NCBI GenBank assembly: GCA_900542065.1
Contig: UQLU01000004.1
Span: 62,001-126,000, forward strand
DNA length: 64,000 nucleotides
Source of the DNA: an uncultured Eggerthella sp.
GTDB taxonomy: Bacteria > Actinomycetota > Coriobacteriia > Coriobacteriales > Eggerthellaceae
Direction: 5' to 3'
Position numbers and translations under genes: made by a program. The stretch's first letter is position 1. The number at the start of each line of letters is the position of its first letter. Below, piece by piece: positions 17,557 through 26,122 of the stretch. The notes under the pieces are model-generated. The model was given only the letters and a program-made list of their open reading frames with translations, was not told where the DNA came from and did no database searches.

Positions 17557-18537
17557 TTACAGCATATGAGCGCGAAGTTCTTCGCCGCTCAAAGGAGAAA
17601 GATAAGCAGGAGCAATATCAAAGATAGTCTTGCAGCCAGTCATACCTTCCTGATTCATGCGATAGGCAGCACGAGCACATGCAGCCAAAACGCTACCCGT
17701 AAATTCAGGGTTAGAGTCAAGCTTCAAAGAAAACTCAATAACATGCTTATTCGTGCCGTCGCCCGTTACGCCAGTGCGAATTACAGAACCACCATGAGGA
17801 ATACCCTTATGATCGCGATCGAGTTCTTCTTGAGAAATAAAGGTTACCGTGGTGTCGTAATCTGCAAAGTAGTTAGGCATTTCAACGATCTGCTTTTCGA
17901 TAGCAGCCAAATCAGCGCCTTCTTCAGCTACAACGTAGCATTCACGAGTATGCTTTTCACGAGTAGTAAGTTCTGGATTTTCGCCAGCACGAACCGCATT
18001 CATTGCTGCTTCAACAGGAACCGTATACTGACGAGCATCCAAAACGCCAGGGATACGACGAATAGCATCGGAATGACCCTGAGAAACACCGCGACCCCAG
18101 AAGGTGTAATCGCTACCGTCTGGCAAAATGCAGTTGCTATACAAACGAGCAACAGAGAACATACCTGGGTCCCAACCTACAGAAATTACGCCAATCTTGC
18201 CGCTTTCCTTTGCCGCAGCATCAACTTCAGCAAAGTGAGTAGGAATGTTTGCGTGAGTATCGAAAGAATCAACAACATTGAAAAGCTTTACTGCTTCAGG
18301 AGTCTGCTTAGGCAGATCAGTTGCGCTACCGCCACAAAGAACGAGAACGTCAACATCGTCAACATACTGAGCCATATCTGCTGCAGCGTATACAGGAACG
18401 CCCGTAATCGTGGTGATAGTAGATGGATCACGACGAGTAAACAATGCAACCAGTTCCATGTCGTCGTTCTTCTGAACGGCAAGCTCTACGCCCTTGCCAA
18501 GGTTGCCATAACCTAAAATACCAATGCGGATGGACAC
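17557..18537 (-). CDS. ddh: meso-diaminopimelate D-dehydrogenase
   Basis: Reductively aminates tetrahydrodipicolinate to meso-diaminopimelate with NADPH, the one-step route to cell-wall DAP and lysine. The sequence opens with IRIGILGYGNLGKGVE and has FTRRDP after the second strand, LCGGSATDLP, DSFDTHANIP, SVGWDPGMFS and WGRGVSQGHSDAIRRI, all typical of Ddh. It is 326 residues, against about 320 in Corynebacterium. The long frame begins further upstream, but AGGAGG lies six bases before a GTG at 18537, which is taken as start. Confidence 0.95.
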   Translation of the reverse strand: MSIRIGILGYGNLGKGVELAVQKNDDMELVALFTRRDPSTITTITGVPVYAAADMAQYVDDVDVLVLCGGSATDLPKQTPEAVKLFNVVDSFDTHANIPTHFAEVDAAAKESGKIGVISVGWDPGMFSVARLYSNCILPDGSDYTFWGRGVSQGHSDAIRRIPGVLDARQYTVPVEAAMNAVRAGENPELTTREKHTRECYVVAEEGADLAAIEKQIVEMPNYFADYDTTVTFISQEELDRDHKGIPHGGSVIRTGVTGDGTNKHVIEFSLKLDSNPEFTGSVLAACARAAYRMNQEGMTGCKTIFDIAPAYLSPLSGEELRAHML

Positions 18538-18590
18538 AGTATTCCTCCTCGTACTATTAAATTCACTCAACACTAGATAAGTTTACTTCC

Positions 18591-18617
18591 TAATTGTTTC
18601 CAATAGGGAAACAATTA
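18591..18617. promoter_or_regulatory. 11-5-11 perfect inverted repeat between ddh and the PPOX gene
   Basis: TAATTGTTTCC (18591-18601) and GGAAACAATTA (18607-18617) are perfect complements around AATAG. It lies in the divergent intergenic region, 54 bases from the ddh start and 46 from the PPOX start, the size and symmetry of a dimeric repressor operator. The cognate regulator is not in the window as far as can be told. Confidence 0.6.
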
Positions 18618-18662
18618 TCCATAAAATGGTTTAAAGCAATACATAAAAGCGAAAGGATTCCT

Positions 18663-19250
18663 ATGCATTCTTTCTACCCTATGCGAAGACATAAACAGCA
18701 GCTATCCCAAGAAAAGTGCTTCGAAATATTAGAAAAGGGATCTTCTGGAACTCTGGCTTTACTAGACAAACAAGGGTTCCCCTATTCGGTACCCTTAAGC
18801 TATGTCTTTTTTCCTGGTAAGGCTACAGAAGCTCAAATCCCAGAAAGCCAGATCCTACATCCAAACGGAGAAAAGCCAGCAAGTGCTGAGACGCAAGACA
18901 ATTTGGGTAGCATCTATTTCCACAGTGCTCTTGAAGGACACAAGATTGACGCTATCCGCAACTGTGCAAAGGCATCGTTCTGTGTGATTGCCGCTGATGA
19001 CGTAATCCCAGAAAAATTTACGACGGCTTACCGTAGCGTCATAGTGTTTGGAGAAGTTCGTGTAGTTAAAGATGACACCAATCGAAAACTAGGGTTAGAA
19101 CTTCTGGGACGCAAATACTCCCCTAACTTCGAAGAAGCAATGCAATCCGAAATCGCTAATGCTTTTGATAGAACCGCCATTATTGAATTGAAAATTGAAA
19201 CGATTACCGGTAAAGAAGGCCTCGAACTAGCAAAAGCACGGAATTATTAA
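18663..19250 (+). CDS. pyridoxamine 5'-phosphate oxidase-like (NimA-type) flavin-binding protein
   Basis: A split beta-barrel flavoprotein of 195 residues. MRRHKQQLSQEKCFEIL, GTLALLDKQGFPYSVPLSYVF and IYFHSALEGHKIDAIR match the NimA-like branch of the PPOX family, whose members bind FMN or haem and include 5-nitroimidazole reductases. GAAAGGA precedes the ATG at 18663; an upstream in-frame TTG is less likely. It follows the inverted repeat at 18591. Its substrate is not known. Its 3' end overlaps a decayed toxin gene on the other strand by four bases. Confidence 0.85.
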   Translation: MHSFYPMRRHKQQLSQEKCFEILEKGSSGTLALLDKQGFPYSVPLSYVFFPGKATEAQIPESQILHPNGEKPASAETQDNLGSIYFHSALEGHKIDAIRNCAKASFCVIAADDVIPEKFTTAYRSVIVFGEVRVVKDDTNRKLGLELLGRKYSPNFEEAMQSEIANAFDRTAIIELKIETITGKEGLELAKARNY

Positions 19251-19384
19251 TGAAGGTTAGTCTCCAGAATGGCTCCCAAATAACGTCTCCATATAGTCGC
19301 TTTTGGACTATCTAAATCAAATTCTATGTAGTCTAGAATTCCAGCTAAATCGTCAATTGCTTTAGGAGACCAAGTTACTTTCAT
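19247..19384 (-). pseudogene. truncated RelE/ParE-family toxin fragment (45 codons)
   Basis: The peptide begins KVTWSPKAIDDLAGILDYIE, the first helix pair of RelE/ParE toxins, and stops after ETNLH, about half the normal 90-100 residues. The catalytic C-terminal strands are gone. The start overlaps the stop of the antitoxin remnant as ATGA, the usual arrangement of such modules. It looks like the relic of a toxin-antitoxin pair cut by the downstream gene. Confidence 0.65.
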
Positions 19385-19461
19385 GACTTAGTCCTTGAAG
19401 CGACCTTGACTGTAAATTCACCATTTAATTTATAGCTTAACGAGGTTTTCCAGATATTTAC
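19381..19461 (-). pseudogene. C-terminal remnant of an antitoxin
   Basis: A 26-codon open stretch ending LNGEFTVKVASRTKS-stop runs into the toxin start with a four-base overlap. It has no start codon and is closed upstream by TAA, so only the toxin-binding tail of the antitoxin is left. The assignment rests on position and overlap rather than on family motifs. Confidence 0.4.
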
Positions 19462-19504
19462 TTACGAATTGACTAAAATTTATTTACTAATAGAAGGAGC
19501 CCTT

Positions 19505-20272
19505 ATGAACATCACCAAAGCTACCGTTGTGTATTTCACAGGAACCAATACAGCAAAGCGATACGCTGAAGCTTTTGCGCAAGCACTTCCCTACGAAACC
19601 ACGCTTCACACCTTGCGCTACGACAATCCCATTAATACAACTTTTGGTCCAGACGAACTTCTTGTATTAGCAGGTCCTGTGTTTGGTGGCTACATGCCTC
19701 CCTTTGTGTGGGAACAACTAGAAAACATTAAAGGCTCGAACACGCCTGTAGTATTACTGGCGGTGTATGGCGCACGCGACTACGATCATGCGCTATTAGA
19801 AATGAACACCGAGCTTTCAGCAAAGGGCTTTTTTACTATCGGTGCTGCAGCCCTTGTAGCCCGTCATTCAATTGCTACAAATATTGCACCTGATAGACCA
19901 AATGAAAAAGACCTTGAAGAAGTAGCTGACTTTGCAAAAACTATTGCAACGCGTTTAGAAGAAATGAATTCGATTTCCGATGCCCCTACTTTTAAATTCA
20001 AGGGAGTGCTCGACGGAAAACGACCACATAATCCTGCGCCTGTAGTAACTGACGAATGTACAGAATGCGGAATTTGTGCGATGGAGTGCCCCGTAGGTGC
20101 AATCCCTGAAGAGGCATCAAATACTACTGATGATTCAAAATGCATAGCTTGTATGCGCTGTATTGAGATGTGCCCCTTTGAAGCGCGCCAAACCCCCGAA
20201 GAAGTATTGACGCGCGTTCAAGGTTTCTTAAAAGATAAGGCTGATCCAACCAAACCTAATGAGTTCTTTTAA
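19505..20272 (+). CDS. EFR1-type protein: flavodoxin-like domain plus two [4Fe-4S] ferredoxin motifs
   Basis: A 255-residue redox protein. The N-terminal half is a flavodoxin fold with YFTGTNTAKRYAEAF as FMN loop and VLAGPVFGGYMPPFV. The C-terminus carries two 4Fe-4S clusters, CTECGICAMECPVG and CIACMRCIEMCPF. This arrangement defines the EFRO/EFR1 ferredoxin group found in anaerobes. AAGGAG precedes the ATG at 19505; the frame itself opens at a TTG twelve codons earlier. Probably an intracellular electron carrier or reductase of unknown partner. Confidence 0.9.
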   Translation: MNITKATVVYFTGTNTAKRYAEAFAQALPYETTLHTLRYDNPINTTFGPDELLVLAGPVFGGYMPPFVWEQLENIKGSNTPVVLLAVYGARDYDHALLEMNTELSAKGFFTIGAAALVARHSIATNIAPDRPNEKDLEEVADFAKTIATRLEEMNSISDAPTFKFKGVLDGKRPHNPAPVVTDECTECGICAMECPVGAIPEEASNTTDDSKCIACMRCIEMCPFEARQTPEEVLTRVQGFLKDKADPTKPNEFF

Positions 20273-20289
20273 GTAGAACGCTTTGATAC

Positions 20290-21153
20290 TTAAAGCGCTT
20301 CAATCGTAAACGTATAAGGATAATCCCCCATTACCTGGCTATTCAGTCCATACAGAAGCTCAGTTAAAACGCATAGCTTCTGGTAAGGATCAAACGCATC
20401 AAAGCGGAATTCACTCTGATCTTCACCTGAACACATTGCAATAAGAAGCGCGATTTTCCCCACAATAGGCAAATTATAATAAACGGAAGACTGCTCAGCG
20501 TTAACTGCACGCCCTAAAGTAATGCTTAAGTCCTCAATAAACTTAAGATAGGTACTGCACCAAGGTTTATCCTTCTTGAACAGCGCAACATCTTCAGCTA
20601 TTTCTTGGTAGTAAGGAAGAAACGCATCAATTAATTCTTTTTGAAGGTCTTCGTCAATTTCAGCAGTGCACATATTCGCAGCAGTTTCTGGTGCATACGC
20701 CTGCTTTATGCATTCATCTTCGCACTTAAAGAAAAGATTATGAAGATGATGAGCATAGTTCGAGAAATGAGCCAATTCGATATAGCCAGGATACTTATCA
20801 ATTGATAGGGAAATATCCAACCATAGATCCAGAGCTTTTTCTAAAAGGCTGAGCAAAGTACCAAATTGATTAGGGAACCAATCTGTACCGTAATACTTTG
20901 CACCATCAATAGACAAATACCAACTAATATCACCAAGCTCGTTATCGAACCAAGAATGGTACCAAGATGAAAAATCAATTGTTTCAAGACCAGAATTAAG
21001 CTCTGCGATTACTTCTTCTGGAACGGGATTTTCCTGAAGACCTTTATCAGGATCTTCAACGGTTGAATAATACTTATCGCCAACAGAATAAATTTGTATA
21101 GCCGTACTTTGAGCTGGACCTAACGTTATTTGAAACGATAACTCTTTAAACAT
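20290..21153 (-). CDS. hypothetical acidic protein, 287 residues
   Basis: Not recognised. It is acidic, rich in Tyr, Trp and Leu, without signal peptide or membrane segment. The N-terminal 115 residues resemble the neighbouring 128-residue protein at 21278: a DxxxW, then GDISWYLSIDGAKYYG, then a WFPNQFGTLLSLLEKAL helix match its GIQWELELDDLKCSG and the following helix in spacing and pattern. The C-terminal 170 residues are helical and unlike the neighbour. AGGAGGG precedes the ATG. It lies next to the restriction island, so an immunity-like or accessory role is conceivable but not shown. Confidence 0.7.
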   Translation of the reverse strand: MFKELSFQITLGPAQSTAIQIYSVGDKYYSTVEDPDKGLQENPVPEEVIAELNSGLETIDFSSWYHSWFDNELGDISWYLSIDGAKYYGTDWFPNQFGTLLSLLEKALDLWLDISLSIDKYPGYIELAHFSNYAHHLHNLFFKCEDECIKQAYAPETAANMCTAEIDEDLQKELIDAFLPYYQEIAEDVALFKKDKPWCSTYLKFIEDLSITLGRAVNAEQSSVYYNLPIVGKIALLIAMCSGEDQSEFRFDAFDPYQKLCVLTELLYGLNSQVMGDYPYTFTIEAL

Positions 21154-21277
21154 ACTTCCCTCCTAGTTGCGAACTCCACGTATTTCAGTTTCATATTTTA
21201 TACGAAAGAAAGATCCCGCGTGTCCTTAGTCTGGTACAGAGATTATTACATTGCGGCAAATACATGAGTAATAGCGA

Positions 21278-21664
21278 TCAACATCCAAAATACTCCTCAT
21301 AAGTAGACTGCTCAGGAAATTCGAATAAATCGGTTAAAAGCCAAACCATGTCATCAAACCCTCGTGGAACAGCATTTGATCCTGAGCATTTAAGATCATC
21401 CAGTTCAAGTTCCCATTGAATGCCATCAAGAACATCGGGATCGACATATTGTTTATTCCAGTCCCGAACGCCAATTTCATCAAGCTTTTCATCAAAAAGC
21501 TGCACCATAAGCGGAGATACTCTCTTGGGCATATCGAATTTTATTTCGAAAAATGATTCAATATTAAGTTCATATTTATCTTCATCGTACTTATCTTGAA
21601 GAATCTGAATTTCGTCCCAGCCACTAAAGAATCCGCCGATTTTAAATTTGAAAGAAGCAAACAT
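21278..21664 (-). CDS. hypothetical acidic protein, 128 residues, related to its neighbour
   Basis: Not recognised. It reads as a single alpha/beta domain: a beta-rich start FKFKIGGFFSGWDEIQIL, a middle VSPLMVQLFDEKLDEIG, then DGIQWELELDDLKCSGSN and a closing helix. The last part parallels residues 60-115 of the larger protein at 20290, suggesting duplication. GAGG lies before the ATG. It stands just downstream of hsdR but is separated from it by 128 AT-rich bases. Confidence 0.65.
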   Translation of the reverse strand: MFASFKFKIGGFFSGWDEIQILQDKYDEDKYELNIESFFEIKFDMPKRVSPLMVQLFDEKLDEIGVRDWNKQYVDPDVLDGIQWELELDDLKCSGSNAVPRGFDDMVWLLTDLFEFPEQSTYEEYFGC

Positions 21665-21792
21665 TGACTACACCTCATCTTTTAACAGATCAAGCTACAT
21701 TGGCGTGTTATTAACGATACAGATAAGACGAAAGTAGGATGTCCTATAAAAGGGACAATATAAAATATGACATTTATAACTTAAGCATTTTG

Positions 21793-24700
21793 TTATCCTA
21801 ACCCATTAAACCTATCAAAGAATTCCTTCAAGCGGTCTAAAACTCGTTGTTTCATAAGCGCATAAGCGTTCTGTGGAGCAAAACGCGAAGGTTTCTTAGT
21901 CATTAGTTCAGCGATCTCGGTGCCAACTTCAGGCACTTCACCTTCTTCAAAGGTGCGTTCCATAAATACGCGCGTTTTATCATTGTCGAGCGCTTCTTCT
22001 TCGATAATTGAGGTGATCTCACGTTCTTTGGTTTCCGCCAAATATCTCTTCCAGTCTTCTTCAACGTTGCTGCTGGAATTAATGGACTCAACAAACGCGT
22101 CAATCAAATCTCGCTTATTGCGCAAGAACGGACTTGCGCCAATAGCGCGCTTAATGTCAGCAACGATAGTCTTATCAGCGCAATTTGAATCGTGATATTT
22201 CTGAACCAACATCAGAATGTAGTCGATATTAATATCGACCGTTTTCATGAGTTCAATTTCGAATACCAAGTCATCATTAATTACCTTCGACTCACCAGGC
22301 TTCCTGCGCCATTTTTCATACAAATCAACGTAAACGCTTCGATAATCTTGTTCATCACGTGGCGTTAATGGATTATCTTCTTCAAATTCATCGAAGCACG
22401 AAAGAATGTTCTTCAGGCGAAGAAGCTTGCCAAAAAGCTTAATGTAACCTTTTTCTGCTTCCTCCCCTTCAATCATTTCACCAAGAGGATAGCGAAGTTC
22501 AAGATCTTCCAAGCATGCCTTAAATTCCTTGAAGTATTCCTCGTAAGGCTTAAGCAGAACCACGCCACCAGCTTCTTTATCTCCAAATAAGCTAATGGCG
22601 GAATTTACCCTGTCTTCCAGATTTCGGAAACAAACAATATTCCCAAAGGTCTTAATGGAATTGAGAATACGGTTAGTACGACTAAAGGCTTGAATAAGAC
22701 CGTGGTCACGTAAGTCTTTATCAACCCACAAGGTATTGAGCGTTGTAGCATCAAAGCCCGTAAGGAACATATTGACCACAATTACAAGGTCAATCTCACG
22801 CTCCTTCATACGTTGAGACAAATCCTTGTAGTAATTCTGGAAACCATCGCCATCCGTACTAAAGGTGGTAGAAAACATTTCATTGTAATCAGCAATAGCC
22901 GCATCCAAAAACTGACGCGATGGTGCATCTAGGCTTGTAGTGTCAAACGATTCATCAGGCAAACCACAGCCATCGTCCGCTTCATTTGGCTGAAAGCTAT
23001 AAATTGTTACAATTTTAAGCTGCTTTCCACCACGTTCTTTCTGAATACGCTTGAAAGCCGAATAATAGACTTTTGCCATGTCAATGCTGGCAACCGCAAA
23101 TAAAGAATTAAAACCTTGAACCTTTCTACCCTTGTGTTCATAGGTATAGGTTGACATGGTTTTAGTAGCGTAATGATCAAGAATATAGTTGACAATCAAG
23201 TTCACGCGATCGGTATCTTTATATGCTGCTTCGCGCTGAATGCCATACACCTGCTCATCATTAATGTCGTCACGTTCTTTGATGGTCTTAATGTAGTCAA
23301 TACGGAACGGCAAAACATTACCGTCACGAATAGCATCAACAATAGTATATGTGTGCAACTTATCGCCGAAAGCTTGCTCTGTCGTACGCAAATTTGCTTT
23401 ACCGCCAGAGCCAGCATTTTCAGCAAAAATAGGCGTGCCCGTAAAGCCAAACAGATGATACTTTTTGAAATGTTTCGTAATAGCAGCGTGCATATCACCA
23501 AACTGACTGCGATGACATTCGTCAAAAATGATTACCACATGTTGGTTATATACGTCATGCTTAGGGTTTTTCTTAATAAAGGTAGACAGCTTTTGAATGG
23601 TGGTAACCAAAATACACTTTGAAGGATCGCTAAGATTTTTAGCCAAAACACGCGTATTATCACTGCCGTCAACCGATCCTTTTTCAAAACGGTTATATTC
23701 ACGCATAGTTTGATAATCAAGGTCTTTGCGGTCAACCACAAACAAAACCTTATCAATGCCCTCCATGCCACTAGCTAAACGGGCTGTCTTAAAACTCGTA
23801 AGCGTTTTGCCAGAACCCGTAGTATGCCAAATATAGCCACCTGCTTTAATGGTTCCCAGCATGGAAGGATTGTTTTCAGATACAAGAATGCGGTTCAAGA
23901 TAGCTTCAGTTGCCACAATTTGATAGGGGCGCATTACCAGCAAAAGCTGCTCTTCGGTAAACACGCAATACTTAGTAAGAATGTTGAGAAGCGAATGCTT
24001 AGCGAAGAACGTCAGTGTGAAAGGGATAAGGTCAGTGATAGGTTTGTTGTCTGCCGCTGCCCACCACATGGTGAACTCAAAGCTGTTGGATGTTTTCTTA
24101 CGCGAGCCATTACCTGATGTTTTATGCTCATCAATCTGGCCCATACGCGTGGTATTGGAATAATACTTAGTGTGTGTACCGTTAGAAATAACGAAAATTT
24201 GCACGTATTCATACAGACCAGACCCGCTCCAGAAACTATCGCGCTGGTAGCGCTCTATCTGGTTAAACGCTTCAATCAAAGGAACACCGCGACGCTTAAG
24301 CTCAACATGAACCAGCGGCAAACCATTAACCAAAATGGTTACATCGTAGCGATTTTCGTACGTACCCTGAGTAGTGTATTGATTAATTACCTGAAGACGA
24401 TTGTTGTGAATATTGTTCTTATCAATAAGCCAAATGTTTTTAGAAGATCCATCATCACGCTTTAAGGTTTGAATGTAATCTTCCTGAATGCGACGTGTTT
24501 TCTCAACAATGCCATCAGTTTCACTGGCAATAGATGTTTTAAAAAAACGCTGCCATTCAGAATCGGTAAAGGTAATATCGTTAAGAAGTTCTAACTGTTT
24601 GCGCAGGTTGTTTATTAAGTTCTGTTCGCTTTCAATTCGAAGATACTCATATGCCTGCCGCTGTAGTTGTTTAATAAACTCCGCTTCAAGTTCAGCTTCA

Positions 24701-24903
24701 GACTGATAAGAATCTGACCTACGCTGTGCCATAGGAGCAGCAGATGCAACTGTTGCTTGACCACCCGATGCCATAATTTCAAAATCGAGAGCTGCAGGAA
24801 TATCGCTATCCTTTAGGGGTTTAGCTGGCTGCTTTTCTAATTCAACCAGTGTGTATTCTGGAGAATGGTCATCTCCTGCGCTCTCAATTTTGAAATTATT
24901 CAT
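21793..24903 (-). CDS. hsdR: type I restriction endonuclease subunit R
   Basis: Motor and nuclease subunit of a type I restriction complex, 1036 residues. The nuclease PD-(D/E)xK site is visible as D187 and ELK at 201-203 (E201, K203). The SF2 translocase has Walker A TGSGKT near 362-367, DECH at 461-464, the GFTGTP motif III and later QAFSRTNR. The C-terminal part is the helical region that docks to the methylase. Its ATG overlaps the stop of hsdS as TAATG. Intact in this window. Confidence 0.95.
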   Translation of the reverse strand: MNNFKIESAGDDHSPEYTLVELEKQPAKPLKDSDIPAALDFEIMASGGQATVASAAPMAQRRSDSYQSEAELEAEFIKQLQRQAYEYLRIESEQNLINNLRKQLELLNDITFTDSEWQRFFKTSIASETDGIVEKTRRIQEDYIQTLKRDDGSSKNIWLIDKNNIHNNRLQVINQYTTQGTYENRYDVTILVNGLPLVHVELKRRGVPLIEAFNQIERYQRDSFWSGSGLYEYVQIFVISNGTHTKYYSNTTRMGQIDEHKTSGNGSRKKTSNSFEFTMWWAAADNKPITDLIPFTLTFFAKHSLLNILTKYCVFTEEQLLLVMRPYQIVATEAILNRILVSENNPSMLGTIKAGGYIWHTTGSGKTLTSFKTARLASGMEGIDKVLFVVDRKDLDYQTMREYNRFEKGSVDGSDNTRVLAKNLSDPSKCILVTTIQKLSTFIKKNPKHDVYNQHVVIIFDECHRSQFGDMHAAITKHFKKYHLFGFTGTPIFAENAGSGGKANLRTTEQAFGDKLHTYTIVDAIRDGNVLPFRIDYIKTIKERDDINDEQVYGIQREAAYKDTDRVNLIVNYILDHYATKTMSTYTYEHKGRKVQGFNSLFAVASIDMAKVYYSAFKRIQKERGGKQLKIVTIYSFQPNEADDGCGLPDESFDTTSLDAPSRQFLDAAIADYNEMFSTTFSTDGDGFQNYYKDLSQRMKEREIDLVIVVNMFLTGFDATTLNTLWVDKDLRDHGLIQAFSRTNRILNSIKTFGNIVCFRNLEDRVNSAISLFGDKEAGGVVLLKPYEEYFKEFKACLEDLELRYPLGEMIEGEEAEKGYIKLFGKLLRLKNILSCFDEFEEDNPLTPRDEQDYRSVYVDLYEKWRRKPGESKVINDDLVFEIELMKTVDINIDYILMLVQKYHDSNCADKTIVADIKRAIGASPFLRNKRDLIDAFVESINSSSNVEEDWKRYLAETKEREITSIIEEEALDNDKTRVFMERTFEEGEVPEVGTEIAELMTKKPSRFAPQNAYALMKQRVLDRLKEFFDRFNGLG

Positions 24904-26122
24904 TAGTCTTCCTTTTTCTTAAAGGTGAGAAGTTTGTCGCGATAATATTCGTATTGTTTACGCCTTGCTTCGATTTCTGCAGGTAAACCCTTAGAAATAT
25001 CATTAACTAAAGCATCAAATTTGTCGAGGATATCGACGATGCGCTGTTGTTCGGAGAGTGGTGGTACGGGAATTTTTATCTTCTCCAAAGATTTAGGAGA
25101 CACTCTCAGAACTTTAGTACCCGTAATAAAGCTTCTTTTTTGTTCTTGAAAGAACTTCGTGGAAAAGAAATAAGCGACATACTTAGGATTCAAGTTATGC
25201 CGAAATATGCAGGCATCATTACTAACTATTACATTAGTGTCACCTAGCCATACCATTGCCTTACATACATCTTCTTCATTTTCACTAGTAGTCGCAATTA
25301 TTAAATCACCAAAATGGGCACATCTCTTTCCGAAAGCAGTTTGTTCATCCAAAAAAGATTTTGTGGAGCTTGCTGCAAGTTGATAATAAGTATAAATCTG
25401 CCCGTAATGGATGCATGGAACACCTTTATCTCTAAAGTCTTTCTTTTGAAAACTGCTACCGCGCATAAAACAGCCAATATCTCCAAGCGCCAGCCATTTA
25501 ACGGATTTACTTAGAAGATCTCTCTCTCTCTCTGAATTTCTGGTTTATTGAAAGTTAATAACTGGTCGCGATAGTAGGCGTACTGGCGCCTACGCGCCTC
25601 CAGCTCCGCCTCCAGCTCCGCCTCCAGCTCCGCCTCCAGCTCCGCGAAGGAGTCTAGCACACGAACAATTTCTTCTTGAACTTCAATTGGTGGAACAGGA
25701 ATCAGCAACTGCATCAAAGGCTTGGTATTTAATGCTGGAATTCCTGCTACTTGTTTTTTCTTCTCTACTTCTGCAGGAAGCAAACATGCCAGAACGTGAT
25801 ACAAATACCGACCATTTATCTCTTCAGAAATTGGATCAAGAACATAACAACTATTTCCAGCCCAAAACTTTTGTGTCATATAGTTTATTGCACCACAATT
25901 AGCGCCGCGAGAACTTACAGCAATGCAGTTCGCATTAGAATTGAATTCTTTATAAAACCCAGTAGCACCAGTTCCGCCATTCATTACCGGATAAGGATAA
26001 GAATCGTCTTGTAAGTCTTTTTTCACAAAAGAGCCACTATGCATTTTAACAACAGACTCTAATATTTTATACTCCACCCCATCAGGGCAAAGCTCTTGAA
26101 TCAAATTATCAATCTTACTCAT
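24903..26122 (-). CDS. hsdS: type I restriction specificity subunit HsdS, split by a dinucleotide-repeat frameshift (phase OFF)
   Basis: Two target-recognition domains chosen by HsdS direct the complex to its DNA site. Translation from ATG 26122 gives TRD1, a spacer helix with AELE repeats and RRRQYAYYRDQLLTF, then ends at 25511 after 203 codons. TRD2 continues in another frame (WLALGDIGCF, then LRVSPKSLEKIKIPVPPLSEQQ) to 24903, with its own spacer helix RRKQYEYYRDKLLTF. The frames meet at the (AG)7 tract 25519-25533. Loss of one AG, or gain of two, joins them into a 405-residue HsdS of normal size. The start overlaps the RhuM-Fic stop by eight bases. Confidence 0.92.
25519..25533 (-). repeat. 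(AG)7 simple sequence repeat in hsdS, putative phase-variation tract
   Basis: On the plus strand (TC)7T. Codon phase shows that 7 units lead to a TAA six bases beyond the tract, while 6 or 9 units carry the first frame into the second recognition domain. Such short dinucleotide tracts slip during replication. Confidence 0.88.
25595..25642 (-). repeat. four perfect 12-bp tandem repeats in the hsdS spacer helix
   Basis: The plus-strand unit CGCCTCCAGCTC occurs four times without a mismatch, coding for AELE four times between TRD1 and TRD2. In EcoR124-type HsdS, copy number of a four-residue repeat at this place sets the spacing between the two half-sites. Confidence 0.92.

Noticed and set aside
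24903..25466. Second independent hsdS gene starting at 25466
   Set aside because: The ATG lies inside the recognition domain; the preceding 17 codons in the same frame (WLALGDIGCF) belong to it, and there is no ribosome site. It is the second half of the frameshifted hsdS.
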